Positions 33,949 to 43,254 of a stretch of DNA of 64,000 nucleotides are shown here, one piece after another (positions within the stretch are counted from its first letter, which is position 1; every line of letters begins with the position of its first letter). This DNA is from DASWOJ01 sp964242415. Lineage in GTDB: Bacteria > Pseudomonadota > Alphaproteobacteria > Acetobacterales > Acetobacteraceae. The position numbers and the translations under genes are program-made. The notes under the pieces were generated by a model. That model was not told where the DNA came from. It ran no database searches and saw only the letters and a list, made by a program, of their open reading frames with translations. Where the stretch lies: positions 62,001 through 126,000 of the forward strand of contig CAXTAT010000011.1 of assembly GCA_964242415.1 (NCBI GenBank), read 5' to 3'.

Positions 33949-35547
33949 CTACTGCGACAGGGTGATGTCCAGCCCCTTGTAGATGCCCATGCCGTAGATG
34001 CCATGCGCCCGCACCCCATGCGCGCGCCGCCCGGACACCACCCAAAGCTGCTCCCGCACCAGGGGGATCCACACGCTGGCCTCGGTCAGTTGCTCCTGCA
34101 CGCTGGCCAGGGCTCCGTGCTTCACCCCATCATCGGTGGCGGTGCGGGCCTGCTTAAGCCAGGCGTCGGTCTGCTCGTTCTTCCAGTTCATCCGGTTGGG
34201 CGTCGGCGCGTTGGTCGAGGGGAAGTACAGGTTCAACGCCTCGCTGGCCGATACGTAGGGGTAGGACATGATGAAGGCGCCGAACTCCTGGGTCGCCAGC
34301 TTGCCCCAGGCAACGGTGGCGTCCCACATCTGCACGCGCATCTCGACGCCGATGCGCTTCAAGTCGGCCTGGATCGCCTCGACGGCGCGGTTGTTCAGGG
34401 TGTCGCTGATGCCATACAGCGTGAAGGATGCGCGCTCGCCGTTCCTCAAGCGCACGCCATCCGGGCCGGGCGCCCATCCGGCTTCGTCCAGCAGCTTGCG
34501 GGCGGCTACGGGGTCGAAAGCGGGGAACTCCGCCCGGCTTTTCGGGTCGAAGTCCAGCACGGCCGGGTTCAGGTAGCTGTCGGCCGGGGTCGCGGCGCCG
34601 AACCATACGGCCTTGGCGATGGCCTCCCGGTTCACCGCCATCACCATGGCCCGGCGCAGCACGGGGTCATTCACCGCGGGCTTGTCCACCTTGAAGCCTA
34701 CGAAATAGTCCCAGAAGTAGTTCGGCTGGTTGGACAGCGTGATGCCCGGCGTGTTCCGCAGCGACGGCAGGGCGATGGGCGGCTCGTACTGCGTCGCGTC
34801 CCCCTGGCCCGACTGGATCGCGGCCAGGATGGTGTTGGCGTCGGGGATGACGCGCCAGATCACCCGGTCCACCTGCGGCGCCGGGTTGTTGAACACTGGC
34901 GGCCCCCAGGTGTAGCCCTCGTGCCGGCGCATCACCATCTCCTGTCGTGGCGTCCAGGACACCCAGCAGAACGGCCCCGTTCCGTTGAAGCCCTGCACGC
35001 CGAAGTTGGCGCCCAGGCCCTCGACCGAGGCCTTGTCCACGATCGTCAGGAAAAACAGGCTGAGCTGCAGCGGCAGTTCGTTGAACGGGTCAGTCAGCTC
35101 GTATTCGACCGTCGTGGGATCGATCGCGCGCACGTCCTTCACCGGGCCGGCCCGCCAACGGGTGGGGCTGCGGGTGGCGGGATCCACGAAACGCTTGATG
35201 GTATAAGCCACGTCGTCGGCCGTCATGCGGCGGCCGTCGCAGAACGTCACATCGTCGCGCAGCTTGAAGGTATAGAGCTTGCCATCGGGGCTGACGGTCC
35301 AGCTCGTCGCCAGGCCCGGCCGCACCGTCCTCATGTCCCAATCGAGCGAGGTCAGCGTGTCGCCCAGGAACGTCAGCGCCTCCCCGGCCGAGCGCGCGGT
35401 GGAGCGGGCAGGGTCGTAGTTGTCGCTGTCGATGGTCCGCAACAGCACCAGCGTGCCCGGCGGCGCCGTCTGCGCACGGACCGGGCCGGAGGGAACGGAC
35501 AGGGAAGCAGCCAAGCCGAGTGCGGCGGCCAGCATGAGCGGCTTCAT
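33949..35547 (-). CDS. ABC importer periplasmic substrate-binding protein (family 5)
   Basis: A 532-residue binding protein of the dipeptide/nickel (SBP family 5) type. The signal peptide is MKPLMLAAALGLAASLSVPS with cleavage after VRAQ. Family features are LKDDVTFCDGR-like LRDDVTFCDGRRMTADDVAY, FNGTGPFCWVSW and NREAIAKAVWFGAATPADSY. It captures a peptide-like or opine-like solute in the periplasm and hands it to the DppBC-type permeases encoded just upstream. The ATG at 35547 overlaps the stop of the permease gene (ATGA). Confidence 0.9.
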   Translation of the reverse strand: MKPLMLAAALGLAASLSVPSGPVRAQTAPPGTLVLLRTIDSDNYDPARSTARSAGEALTFLGDTLTSLDWDMRTVRPGLATSWTVSPDGKLYTFKLRDDVTFCDGRRMTADDVAYTIKRFVDPATRSPTRWRAGPVKDVRAIDPTTVEYELTDPFNELPLQLSLFFLTIVDKASVEGLGANFGVQGFNGTGPFCWVSWTPRQEMVMRRHEGYTWGPPVFNNPAPQVDRVIWRVIPDANTILAAIQSGQGDATQYEPPIALPSLRNTPGITLSNQPNYFWDYFVGFKVDKPAVNDPVLRRAMVMAVNREAIAKAVWFGAATPADSYLNPAVLDFDPKSRAEFPAFDPVAARKLLDEAGWAPGPDGVRLRNGERASFTLYGISDTLNNRAVEAIQADLKRIGVEMRVQMWDATVAWGKLATQEFGAFIMSYPYVSASEALNLYFPSTNAPTPNRMNWKNEQTDAWLKQARTATDDGVKHGALASVQEQLTEASVWIPLVREQLWVVSGRRAHGVRAHGIYGMGIYKGLDITLSQ

Positions 35548-36368
35548 GGGTTGCTCCCGGTGCTCCGCGGGTCCAGCGCGTCCCGCAGCGAGTCTCCAAG
35601 CACGTTGCATGCCAGCACCACGGCCACGATGGCGACGCAGGGCACGACCGCGATGTGCGGCGCAAAGAACAGGAAGTTGCGCCCCTGCGACGCCATTGCC
35701 CCCAGCTCCGCCGTGGGCGGCTGCGCGCCCAGGCCCAGGAAGGACAGCGCCGCCGCCAGCAGGATCACCTGGCCGAACCGCAGCGTGGCGAACACCAGCA
35801 GGGCGGCGGCGCAGTTGGGCAGCAGGTGCCGCAGGATCAGCCGCCCGTTGCCGGCGCCCGTGGCGCGGGCGGCCTCGATATAGTCGCGCGCCATCTCCAC
35901 CCCTGCCGCGGCACGGGCGATGCGGGCCATCAGCGGCACCGTCGCGGCAGACAGCGCCAGCACCACCGCCGGCACCCCCGGCCCCAGGATGCCAGCCAGC
36001 GCCAGGCCGAACAGGATGGCGGGGAACGACAGCAGCACGTCCATCCCGCGCATCACCAGCCCATCCCAACGGCGGTGGAACGCGGCAAGCAGGCCGAGGC
36101 CGACGCCCACCGCACCCCCGGCCGCCACCGACGCCGCGCCGATCAGCAGCGTCAGCCGCAGGCCGAACAGCACCCGGGTCACCAGGTCCCGCCCCTGGTC
36201 GTCCGCGCCCAGCAACAGCCCTGCGCCCGGCGGCTGCATGGCGAGCGACAGGTCGTTGTCCGCGGGGTCGGTCGGCGCGATCAGCGGCGCCAGCACAGCC
36301 AGCCCCGCCGCAGCGACCAGCACCAGCAGGGCTGCAACGGCCATCGGATCGCGCAACAGCCGCCTCAT
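35544..36368 (-). CDS. Peptide-type ABC permease, DppC-like
   Basis: The 274-residue membrane protein has the DppC/OppC N-terminal form (MRRLLRDPMAVAALLVLVAA, PTDPADNDL, GADDQGRDLVTRVLFGLR). Six helices follow, with the EAA loop ARDYIEAARATGAGNGRLIL ahead of RHLLPN. It pairs with the DppB-like subunit encoded upstream (start overlaps that stop) to form the channel of a peptide/opine importer. The ATG at 36368 is fixed by the overlap. Length is typical. Confidence 0.92.
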   Translation of the reverse strand: MRRLLRDPMAVAALLVLVAAAGLAVLAPLIAPTDPADNDLSLAMQPPGAGLLLGADDQGRDLVTRVLFGLRLTLLIGAASVAAGGAVGVGLGLLAAFHRRWDGLVMRGMDVLLSFPAILFGLALAGILGPGVPAVVLALSAATVPLMARIARAAAGVEMARDYIEAARATGAGNGRLILRHLLPNCAAALLVFATLRFGQVILLAAALSFLGLGAQPPTAELGAMASQGRNFLFFAPHIAVVPCVAIVAVVLACNVLGDSLRDALDPRSTGSNP

Positions 36369-37303
36369 GCGCGCAGGCGGGGGTCCAGCCGCAGGCTGAG
36401 CAGGTCCACGCCGAGGTTCACCAGGATGAACCCGCCCGCCAGCACCAGGATCGTGCCCTGCGCCATCGGGAAGTCCGACGACATGATGGCACCGACGGCA
36501 AGCCGGCCGACGCCGGGCCAGGAGAAGATGGTCTCCGTCACCACGGCTCCGCCGAGCAGGAAGCCGACCTGCAGCCCGATCAAGGTCACAACAGGGATCA
36601 GCGCGTTGCGGAGCGCATGGCGCAGCACCACCGAGCGCTCGCGCAGCCCCTTGGCGTAGGCGGTGCGGACGTGGTCGGCACGCAGCCCCTCCAGCACGGA
36701 GGAGCGAGTCATCCGCGCCACCGGCCCGACGAACGACAGGCCGAGCGTGAGCGCCGGCAGTGCCAGGGACTGCAGCCCGGCGAGCGTCCAGATCGGCCCG
36801 GCCCGGCCGGTGAACGGCAGCAGTCCCCAACGAAAGCCCACGAACCAGATCAGCAACAGCCCGACGAAGAACACCGGCACCGACACGCCAGCGACCGCCA
36901 GCGCCGTCACCACACGGTCCGGCCAACGCCGGTGCCGCACCGCCGCCAGCGTACCCAGCCCCAGCCCGGCCGGCACCGCCCAGAACAGGGTCGCCAGCAT
37001 CAGTTCGGCCGTGGGGCCGACGGTGTTGGCCAGCTCGGACGCCACCGGTACGTTGTTGATGACCGACACGCCGAGGTCCCCCCGCAGCAGCCGGCCAAGG
37101 TAGCGGACGAACTGCACCGGCACCGGCTGGTCCAGGCCGAGGTCGGCGCGGATGGCCGCCACCACGTCCGCTGTGGCCGACGGGCCGGCGCGGATGGCGG
37201 CCGGGTCGGCGGGCACCACCTGCATCAGCAGGAAGCCGATCAGCAGCACCCCCAGCAGCACCGGCGCGGCCAGCAACAGGCGCCCGACCGCCAGGCGGAG
37301 CAT
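36365..37303 (-). CDS. Peptide-type ABC permease, DppB-like
   Basis: A 312-residue inner-membrane permease of the DppB/OppB type: MLRLAVGRLLLAAPVLLGVL, VPADPAAIRAG, LGLDQPVPVQFVRYLGRLLR, GDLGVSV and the EAA loop DHVRTAYAKGLRERSVVLRH. It forms the pore with the DppC-like subunit. The ATG at 37303 shares a base with the stop of the upstream amidohydrolase (TGATG), so all five genes form one translationally coupled unit. No ATPase gene follows, which is unusual for this importer class. Confidence 0.92.
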   Translation of the reverse strand: MLRLAVGRLLLAAPVLLGVLLIGFLLMQVVPADPAAIRAGPSATADVVAAIRADLGLDQPVPVQFVRYLGRLLRGDLGVSVINNVPVASELANTVGPTAELMLATLFWAVPAGLGLGTLAAVRHRRWPDRVVTALAVAGVSVPVFFVGLLLIWFVGFRWGLLPFTGRAGPIWTLAGLQSLALPALTLGLSFVGPVARMTRSSVLEGLRADHVRTAYAKGLRERSVVLRHALRNALIPVVTLIGLQVGFLLGGAVVTETIFSWPGVGRLAVGAIMSSDFPMAQGTILVLAGGFILVNLGVDLLSLRLDPRLRA

Positions 37304-38913
37304 CAGGCGAGCGTCCCCGCGACCGGCACGCCGCCGCGCAGCACGAAGCTGACGGTCGTGGCGGGGATCGCCTCCGGGTCGGCCGTGAAGATGTCCTGCG
37401 ACAGCACGGCCACGTCCGCCAGCAGGCCCGGCAACAGCCGGCCACGCTCCGTTTCGGCGAACTGCGTGTAGGCGCCGCACCAGGTCAGGCAGTGCACCGC
37501 CTGCTCGACGCTGATCGCCTCATCCGGGCCGAGCACGGCGCCGCGGCTCGTGCGGCGCATGAGCATCGCGTGGATGTTCTGGAACGGGTCGGTCGTGGAC
37601 ACCGGCGCGTCCGAGCTTGCCGCCGGGTTCTGGCCGTCCTGCAGCCAGCTTCGCATCGGGTAGGCCGCGGCGGCGCGGGCGTCGCCGAGGTTGGCGACGT
37701 AGCTGTCGCCGAATTCGCGCATGAAGATCGGCTGCGGCACCGGCTCGATCCCGCGCGCCGCCATGCGGGCGCGCTGGCCCGGCGATACGAAGCCGCAATG
37801 CTCGATCCGGTGCCGCCGGCCGCCGACGGGGTGTGCGGCGGTGTCGGCGGCCTCCATGCCCTGCAGCACTTGCTCGATGCCGGCGTCGCCGATGGCGTGG
37901 ATCGCCAACTGCCAGCCCTGCGCGTGGTAGCGGGCGAGCAGGCCGTGCATCGTGGCGTCCGGGAAGCAGAGCACGCCGGTGCCGCCGGGCAGGTAGGGTT
38001 CGGACATGGCGGCGGTCAGGCCGCCAGCGGAGCCGTCGGCGAACACCTTGACGGCCCTGAAGCGCAGCATGGCGTCGCCGTCGCCAGGGCGGATGCCGGC
38101 CTGCCAGGCCTGCCCGGCGATGCCCTCGGGGTTGCCGGCCAGGCAGATCCAGGTCCGCACCGGCAGGCGGCCCGCAGCGTGCGCGGCGCGGTAGGCGGCG
38201 ACCTCCCGCATGCCAGCCACCATGCCGACGTTCGCGTCCATGACGGCGGTGAAGCCCTGCTCGTTCATGTGCGTGCCGGCGCGCTCGATGGCGTCCACCA
38301 GGGCAGCGTCGGACGGCTCCGGGATGTGGCCGCGCACCAGGGGCACCGCACGCTCCTGCAGCAGCCCCGTCAGGCCGCCCGCTGCCCGGCCAATCACGCC
38401 GCCGTCCGGGTCCGGCGTGTTGTGGCCCACCCCGGCCAGGGCGAGCGCCGCATGGTTCGCCACGCCCATGTGGCCACAGGTGCGGATGACGAACACCGGA
38501 TGGTCCGGGACAGCGGCGGCCAGCTCGTCCGCGGTCGGGTGGCGGCCGACGTCCAGCTCGGCATGGTCGTAGCCGCTGCCCTCCACCCAGGCGCCGCGCG
38601 GCGTGCGGGCGGCCTCGTCGCGCAGGGCCGACAGCAGGCCGTCCAGGGTCCGCACCCGCTCCGGCCGCAGGTTCACCTTCAGCATCGTCACGCCGAGCGG
38701 CAGCAGGTGCTGGTGCGCGTCGTTGAATGCCGGCACGGCCACGCGGCCGTCCAGCCGCACCCGCCGCGTGCCGGGGCCGGCTAGGGCGCGGACGGCCTCC
38801 CGCGTCCCGCAGGCGATGATGCGGTCCCCGGCGATGGCGAGCGCCTCGGCGAAGCCCTCGTGCAGCCCGCGGAAGATGCGGCCCTCGATCAGCGTGTCGG
38901 CGTAGCCCGTCAT
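37303..38913 (-). CDS. Amidohydrolase family 3 (YtcJ-like)
   Basis: The 536-residue protein resembles YtcJ-type metal-dependent amidohydrolases: VAVPAFNDAHQHLLPLGVTM (first His pair), GAWVEGSGYDHAELD, KVFADGSAGGLTAAMSEPYL, LAIHAIGDAGIEQVLQGMEA and IEHCGFVSPGQRARMAARGI. It hydrolyses C-N bonds of amides or formamides; the substrate is unknown. The ATG at 38913 is preferred over 38946. As first gene of the importer operon and paired with a second amidohydrolase at the end, it suggests uptake and breakdown of a cyclic or N-substituted amide. Confidence 0.85.
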   Translation of the reverse strand: MTGYADTLIEGRIFRGLHEGFAEALAIAGDRIIACGTREAVRALAGPGTRRVRLDGRVAVPAFNDAHQHLLPLGVTMLKVNLRPERVRTLDGLLSALRDEAARTPRGAWVEGSGYDHAELDVGRHPTADELAAAVPDHPVFVIRTCGHMGVANHAALALAGVGHNTPDPDGGVIGRAAGGLTGLLQERAVPLVRGHIPEPSDAALVDAIERAGTHMNEQGFTAVMDANVGMVAGMREVAAYRAAHAAGRLPVRTWICLAGNPEGIAGQAWQAGIRPGDGDAMLRFRAVKVFADGSAGGLTAAMSEPYLPGGTGVLCFPDATMHGLLARYHAQGWQLAIHAIGDAGIEQVLQGMEAADTAAHPVGGRRHRIEHCGFVSPGQRARMAARGIEPVPQPIFMREFGDSYVANLGDARAAAAYPMRSWLQDGQNPAASSDAPVSTTDPFQNIHAMLMRRTSRGAVLGPDEAISVEQAVHCLTWCGAYTQFAETERGRLLPGLLADVAVLSQDIFTADPEAIPATTVSFVLRGGVPVAGTLA

Positions 38914-39136
38914 GGTTCGGCCCTGCGTGTTCGGCCCGGTCCACACAAACGCCGTGCCATGGAGCAGGACGAGAATGATCCTGTATGCTCTACGCCTGCA
39001 AGTGGGCGTGCCCGCTCAAGCCCGTGCTGTGGCCGTAAGCTCATGTCTCAGTTGTGGCGACACGGCGCCTTGCCGCCGCACGCCGATCTGCCCTATCTCC
39101 CGGCCGGCACGGAAACGGTGTGGAGGAGCCTAAGGT

Positions 39137-40907
39137 ATGCAGGCCAAAACGAACCGCCGGCCTGGGCGCGACGTGGAAGCCGACGCGGCTCCCAGCATCG
39201 AACGGCTGCGCGAGTGCATGAACAGCCTGCTGCTGGATGCCATTGCGTTCGTCCCAGTTGCGAAGATGGATGAGACCATCCGCGGCTGGCTGATGCGATC
39301 TGAGCCTGTGCCGTCCGACCCGGTTGACGAGATACGGTTGATGGCCGACGCCCTTGGGATGGCGACGGACCTTGCCGTGTTCACGCCGTCGGCCGGCGGC
39401 CAGACCGCGTTCGACCGGCTGGCCCGGCAACGCCCCTCCCTGACCGCGGACGAGCGCGCCGCCCTGCAGGCGTTGCGCCAGGCCGAGTTCCGGCTGTTGC
39501 GGTTCGAGGCCGCAGGGGACGCCGGCGCCGCTCGCGTTCGCGACCTCGCCACCGGCGAGATGCTGCAGGTGCTGGAACCGAACCTTGAAGCGGAACTGGC
39601 CGGGCTGGCGCTGACCGGACGGCCCGTACCCGTGGCCGGCGGACTGCATGTATTCATGCAGCGTGGTGACGCCGCTGGACAAGGCCGGGCTTGCCGTCGC
39701 GTCGGGGTTCATCCGCCCCGGCGGGCGCGGGCTGTTGAACCTGCAGCGCTGCGCCAACGCCGTGTATCGCCATGTCCAGCGCCACGGCACGCCACGCATC
39801 CTGGGCCTGAACGATGCGCCGATGGACGACGACATGCCGGAGGATGCGAGCGAGCTGGACCAGGTCGCCGCGCGCTGGGCAAATCCGGACGCCGCGCGCA
39901 CCGCCGAGGACGTGCAGCGGGTCCGCACGCAATCCGACCTAAGCTCCTTGATGGACATGATTGCGTCCGCCGCCAACACGCGGCTGCACGGGGTCCATGC
40001 GCTGTCGGACGCCTACGCCGAGATCGTGCGGGTGCAGTTGGAGACCGTGCATCGGCGGCAGTTGGCCGGGTCCGGCAGCTTCGGATTGGACGAGGTGGCT
40101 GCCGCAGTCGAGTCGGAGATTGCCGCCCGCGACCTGCCCCCCGGCGCGGGCGAGGTGTTCGCCGACGCCCGGCGCCGGCTCGGGGCGCCAGCGGGGCGGG
40201 ACGCGAACCTCGACCGGCTGATCGGCCGTATTCAGGCACTGCGGGCCAAAACGGTCGAGCAGGGCTGCACGGAGGCGGAGGCGCTGGCGGCGGCCGGAAA
40301 GGTGGCGGAGCTGCTGGACCGCTACGGCCTGAGCCTGAGCGAGCTGGACCTGCAGCGCCAGGCGTGCGAGGGCGCGGCGGTCGAGACCGGGCGCAAGCGC
40401 GTCGGACCCGTCGATGAGTGCGTGCCGGCCATTGCAGCGTTTTTCGACTGCCGGGTCTGGGGCGAGAAGGGCGGCGAGGGCCAGCTGCGCTACGTGTTCT
40501 TCGGCTTGCCGGCGGACGTAACGGCGGCGCGATACCTATACGACCTGGTGGAGCAGGCGTTCGAGACTGAGACCGCCCTGTTCCGCGCCGGCCCGACCTA
40601 CGCTGCGACGCCGGCCGGCCTGCGGCGGACCGCGACCAATTCGTTCGGGATCGGCCTGGGCCGGGGCATTAGAGAAAAGCTGCACAGCTTGCGAATGGCG
40701 CGTGAAGGTGCGTTGCGCGAGGCATCCGGGCGCGATCTGGTGGTGGCCAAGGCCGGTGTGGTGGAGGCCGAGCTGGCCCGGCTCGGCCTGAGCCTCAGCG
40801 CCCGCAAGGGACCGAAAGGGCGGAATGTGCTGCCCGATGCCTACGAGGTGGGGCACGAGGCCGGGCTTGTGTTCGAGTATGCGCCTGGCGTGGAATATGA
40901 ACCCTGA
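39137..40907 (+). pseudogene. DUF2786 protein gene interrupted by a frameshift
   Basis: The first part (39137 to about 39650) reads MQAKTNRRPGRDVEADAAPS and runs to GRPVPVAGGLHV. The same protein then continues in another frame from about 39660: VVTPLDKAGLAVASGFIRPG, NLQRCANAVYRHVQRHGTP, and a DUF2786-like helical motif LIGRIQALRAKTVEQGCTEA EALAAAGKVAELLDRYGLSL. The end is at 40907. Both halves have coding-type codon use, and the frame switch occurs within about 15 bases, so this is one gene of about 590 codons with a single-base indel. It may be a true pseudogene, a sequencing error or, less likely, programmed shifting. GGAGGAG upstream supports the start. The function is unknown. Confidence 0.7.
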
Positions 40908-41118
40908 CAGGGCAGCATCGCACGCCATGAAGTGGTCCGTGACCGTACGTAGGCACGCCGGAACCCGCGCCGCTACAGCGCCGGCCAGCTCGCCTCCTTT
41001 AGTAAATTGGCCAGGCTGGACTGGTGGCCATTGGTGGTCAGGCTGCGGGGAGGACGGGACTGACCCTAGGTTGCCGCGCCGTTGCCGGTGCGTAAGATAG
41101 ACGGCAAAGGAGGATGGT

Positions 41119-42003
41119 ATGGCGATGTCATTCGAGCAAATCGGCCCTAGGCTGGCCGCGCGGGTCACCGGCGTGGACACCACCCGGCCGCTCACCGCCG
41201 AACAGGTGGCGCAGATCGAGGCCGGGATGGACCGGTATGCGGTGCTGGTGTTCCCGCGTCAGAACCTCACCGACGAGCAGCAGGTCGCCTTTACCGAGCG
41301 GTTCGGCGAGCTGGAAACCACGGCAGGCGGCAATGTCAGCAAGAAGGAGGAGCAGCGGATCAGCGCCAAGCTAGCCGACGTCTCCAACCTCGACCAGCAC
41401 GGCAGGCCGCTGGGCCGCGATGACCGGCGGCGGATGTTCAACCTCGGCAATCAACTCTGGCACTCCGACAGCTCGTTCCGCGTAATCCCGGCCCGGTATT
41501 CGATCCTGTCCGGCCGGGCCGTTTCCACTGATGGAGGCAACACTGAGTTCGCAGACATGCGCGCAGCCTATGACGCGCTGGATCGGCCTACCAAGGCGGA
41601 GGTCGAGGATTTGGTGTGCGAGCATTCGCTGATTTATTCGCGCGGCTTGCTCGGCTTCGACGACCTGACGGCAGAGGAGCGGGCGGCGTTCGCGCCGGTG
41701 CGGCAGTGCCTTGTGCGCACTCATCCGGTGACCGGGCGGAAGTCGCTCTATCTGTCGTCGCACGCCGGGTCCATCGTCGGCTGGCCGGTGCCGGAGGCGC
41801 GTGCGTTCCTGCGCGACCTGAACGAACACGCGACGCACGAGCAGTTCGTCTATGTGCATCGGTGGCAGCCATTCGACTTGGTGATGTGGGACAACCGGCA
41901 GACGATGCACCGCGTGCGCCGGTTCGACGCCAACCAAGTCCGCGACATGCGCCGCACCACGGTGGCGGGCGACGGGCCGACCGTTCAGGCGCTGGCGGCC
42001 TGA
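41119..42003 (+). CDS. TauD/TfdA-type Fe(II)/2-oxoglutarate dioxygenase
   Basis: A 294-residue dioxygenase. The iron ligands are His115 and Asp117 in NQLWHSDSSFR and His264 in DNRQTMHRVRRFD; Arg275 or Arg279 in RDMRRTTVAGDG would bind 2-oxoglutarate. The N-terminal GPRLAARVTGVDTTRPLTAE is typical of the 2,4-D dioxygenase/TauD group. It hydroxylates and often thereby cleaves an acidic compound such as a sulfonate or aryloxyacid. An AAGGAGG box six bases ahead fixes the start. It converges with the DAO-type oxidase gene (28 bases between stops). Confidence 0.9.
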   Translation: MAMSFEQIGPRLAARVTGVDTTRPLTAEQVAQIEAGMDRYAVLVFPRQNLTDEQQVAFTERFGELETTAGGNVSKKEEQRISAKLADVSNLDQHGRPLGRDDRRRMFNLGNQLWHSDSSFRVIPARYSILSGRAVSTDGGNTEFADMRAAYDALDRPTKAEVEDLVCEHSLIYSRGLLGFDDLTAEERAAFAPVRQCLVRTHPVTGRKSLYLSSHAGSIVGWPVPEARAFLRDLNEHATHEQFVYVHRWQPFDLVMWDNRQTMHRVRRFDANQVRDMRRTTVAGDGPTVQALAA

Positions 42004-42031
42004 TCCAGCCTCGGCCGGCGTGGGCCTCGCG

Positions 42032-43210
42032 TCAGTAAACGTGTTCCTTGATCGGCATGTTGGCCACGATCCGCTCAAAGGCGAACGGCTGCAGGTCCAC
42101 CGACCTGGCCTCGCGATAGACGATGATCTCGCTTGTGCCTGCGCCCACCGCGGGCGAGTGCATCATGCCGTGCCCGCTGAACCCACAAGCCAGCACCAAG
42201 TTGCCCACCTGGGGATGCCGCCCGACGATGCCGCTGTGGTCGAAGGTGTTCATTTCATAAAGGCCGGCCCAGGCCCGCAGCATCCGCAGTTGCTCGAATC
42301 CAGGAATCCGATGGGCCAGCGCAGGCCAGATCACCTCATCGAACTGAGCGTAGTCCACGTCGAGGCTGAAATCGTCGTCTGCGCTTTCCGTCGCAGGCGT
42401 CATGCCGCAAAGGTACAGGTGCCCCTCGGGCCGGAAGAAGAAGCCTGACGTGTCGAAGATGAACGGGCCGTGCGGGATTTTCGCCGGGCTGTCGAACACG
42501 AAGACGCAGCGCTTGCGCGGCACCACGGGCACGTCCAGCCCTGCCATCCGGCCGATCTCGCCACTCCACGGCCCGGCGGCGTTGACTACGGTGCCGCTTG
42601 CCATCCGGCTGCCGTCGGCCAGCAGCACCGCACCGATCCGCCCGCCGCCCGCCATCTCCAGGCCCGTCACAGTCCCGGAGATGTAGTCGACACCCTGGGC
42701 GCGGGCTTTGCGCTTGAACGCCTGTAGCAGGGCCGGGCCGTCGAACCAGCCTTCCTTTTCCGGCCCGTATGAGCCGATCCCGAGGTCGTCCACCCGCAGC
42801 CAGGGATGCCGCTGCCGCATCTCGGCGGGGCTAAGCAGCTCGGTGTTGATCCCACAGGCCCGTTGCGCCGCGTTCTTCGCCTCAAATGTCGGCACCTGAT
42901 CCGGGGCGCCGAGGATAAGGTAGCCGGGTTCACGGAGGCCGATACCGGCATCGTGGCCATCCACGCCCAGCAGTTCCCTAACCCGGCGCAGAAAACCGAT
43001 GCTGTAATCGGACATGCGGACGTTCGGCGGCGTAGCGAACTGCTGCCGGATGGCGCTGGTCGAGAGCGACGACGAAGACGCAGCGTAGGTCGGGTCCCGC
43101 TCGACCACGGCGACGCGGCCGTTGAAGTCGGGGTTGGCGGACAAGTGATAGGCGACCGAGCTGCCGATAACGCCACCGCCGATGATCACCACGTCATAGG
43201 TGCACTGCAT
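42032..43210 (-). CDS. FAD-dependent oxidoreductase (D-amino-acid-oxidase/sarcosine-oxidase type)
   Basis: The 392-residue flavoprotein starts with the ADP-binding fold DVVIIGGGVIGSSVAYHLSA and then VAVVERDPTYAASSSS. It carries the DAO family C-terminal pattern (WAGLYEMNTFDHSGIVGRHP, LVLACGFSGHGMMHSPAVGA). Such enzymes oxidise amines or N-methyl amino acids to imines. An alternative ATG lies 15 bases upstream at 43225; I chose 43210 because AGGGG precedes it and MQCTYDVVIIGGG is a standard N-terminus. It is downstream of the molybdopterin hydroxylase gene on the same strand (45 bases) and may share its transcript. Confidence 0.87.
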   Translation of the reverse strand: MQCTYDVVIIGGGVIGSSVAYHLSANPDFNGRVAVVERDPTYAASSSSLSTSAIRQQFATPPNVRMSDYSIGFLRRVRELLGVDGHDAGIGLREPGYLILGAPDQVPTFEAKNAAQRACGINTELLSPAEMRQRHPWLRVDDLGIGSYGPEKEGWFDGPALLQAFKRKARAQGVDYISGTVTGLEMAGGGRIGAVLLADGSRMASGTVVNAAGPWSGEIGRMAGLDVPVVPRKRCVFVFDSPAKIPHGPFIFDTSGFFFRPEGHLYLCGMTPATESADDDFSLDVDYAQFDEVIWPALAHRIPGFEQLRMLRAWAGLYEMNTFDHSGIVGRHPQVGNLVLACGFSGHGMMHSPAVGAGTSEIIVYREARSVDLQPFAFERIVANMPIKEHVY

Positions 43211-43254
43211 CGCGGAACCCCTCATAGCCTACCCTTGGACGCACTGCGAATACG

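Noticed and set aside
33739..35883. A very long open frame (over 700 codons) on the plus strand opposite the binding-protein gene
   Set aside because: It is antisense to a gene with signal peptide and family motifs; its translation is His/Arg/Gly/Gln-rich, as expected for the shadow of high third-position GC.
35420..37471. Long plus-strand open frame opposite the two permease genes
   Set aside because: Low-complexity Arg/Pro/Gln-rich translation, and the minus strand encodes clear DppB and DppC proteins.
37492..38944. Long open frames on both strands overlapping the YtcJ-like amidohydrolase gene
   Set aside because: Only the amidohydrolase frame carries metal-binding motifs; the others are compositionally skewed shadows.
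39660..40417. Continuation of the first DUF2786 frame past the frame switch
   Set aside because: After about 39660 this frame turns into Arg/Gly/Ala-rich sequence with no resemblance to the first half, while the other frame continues the protein.
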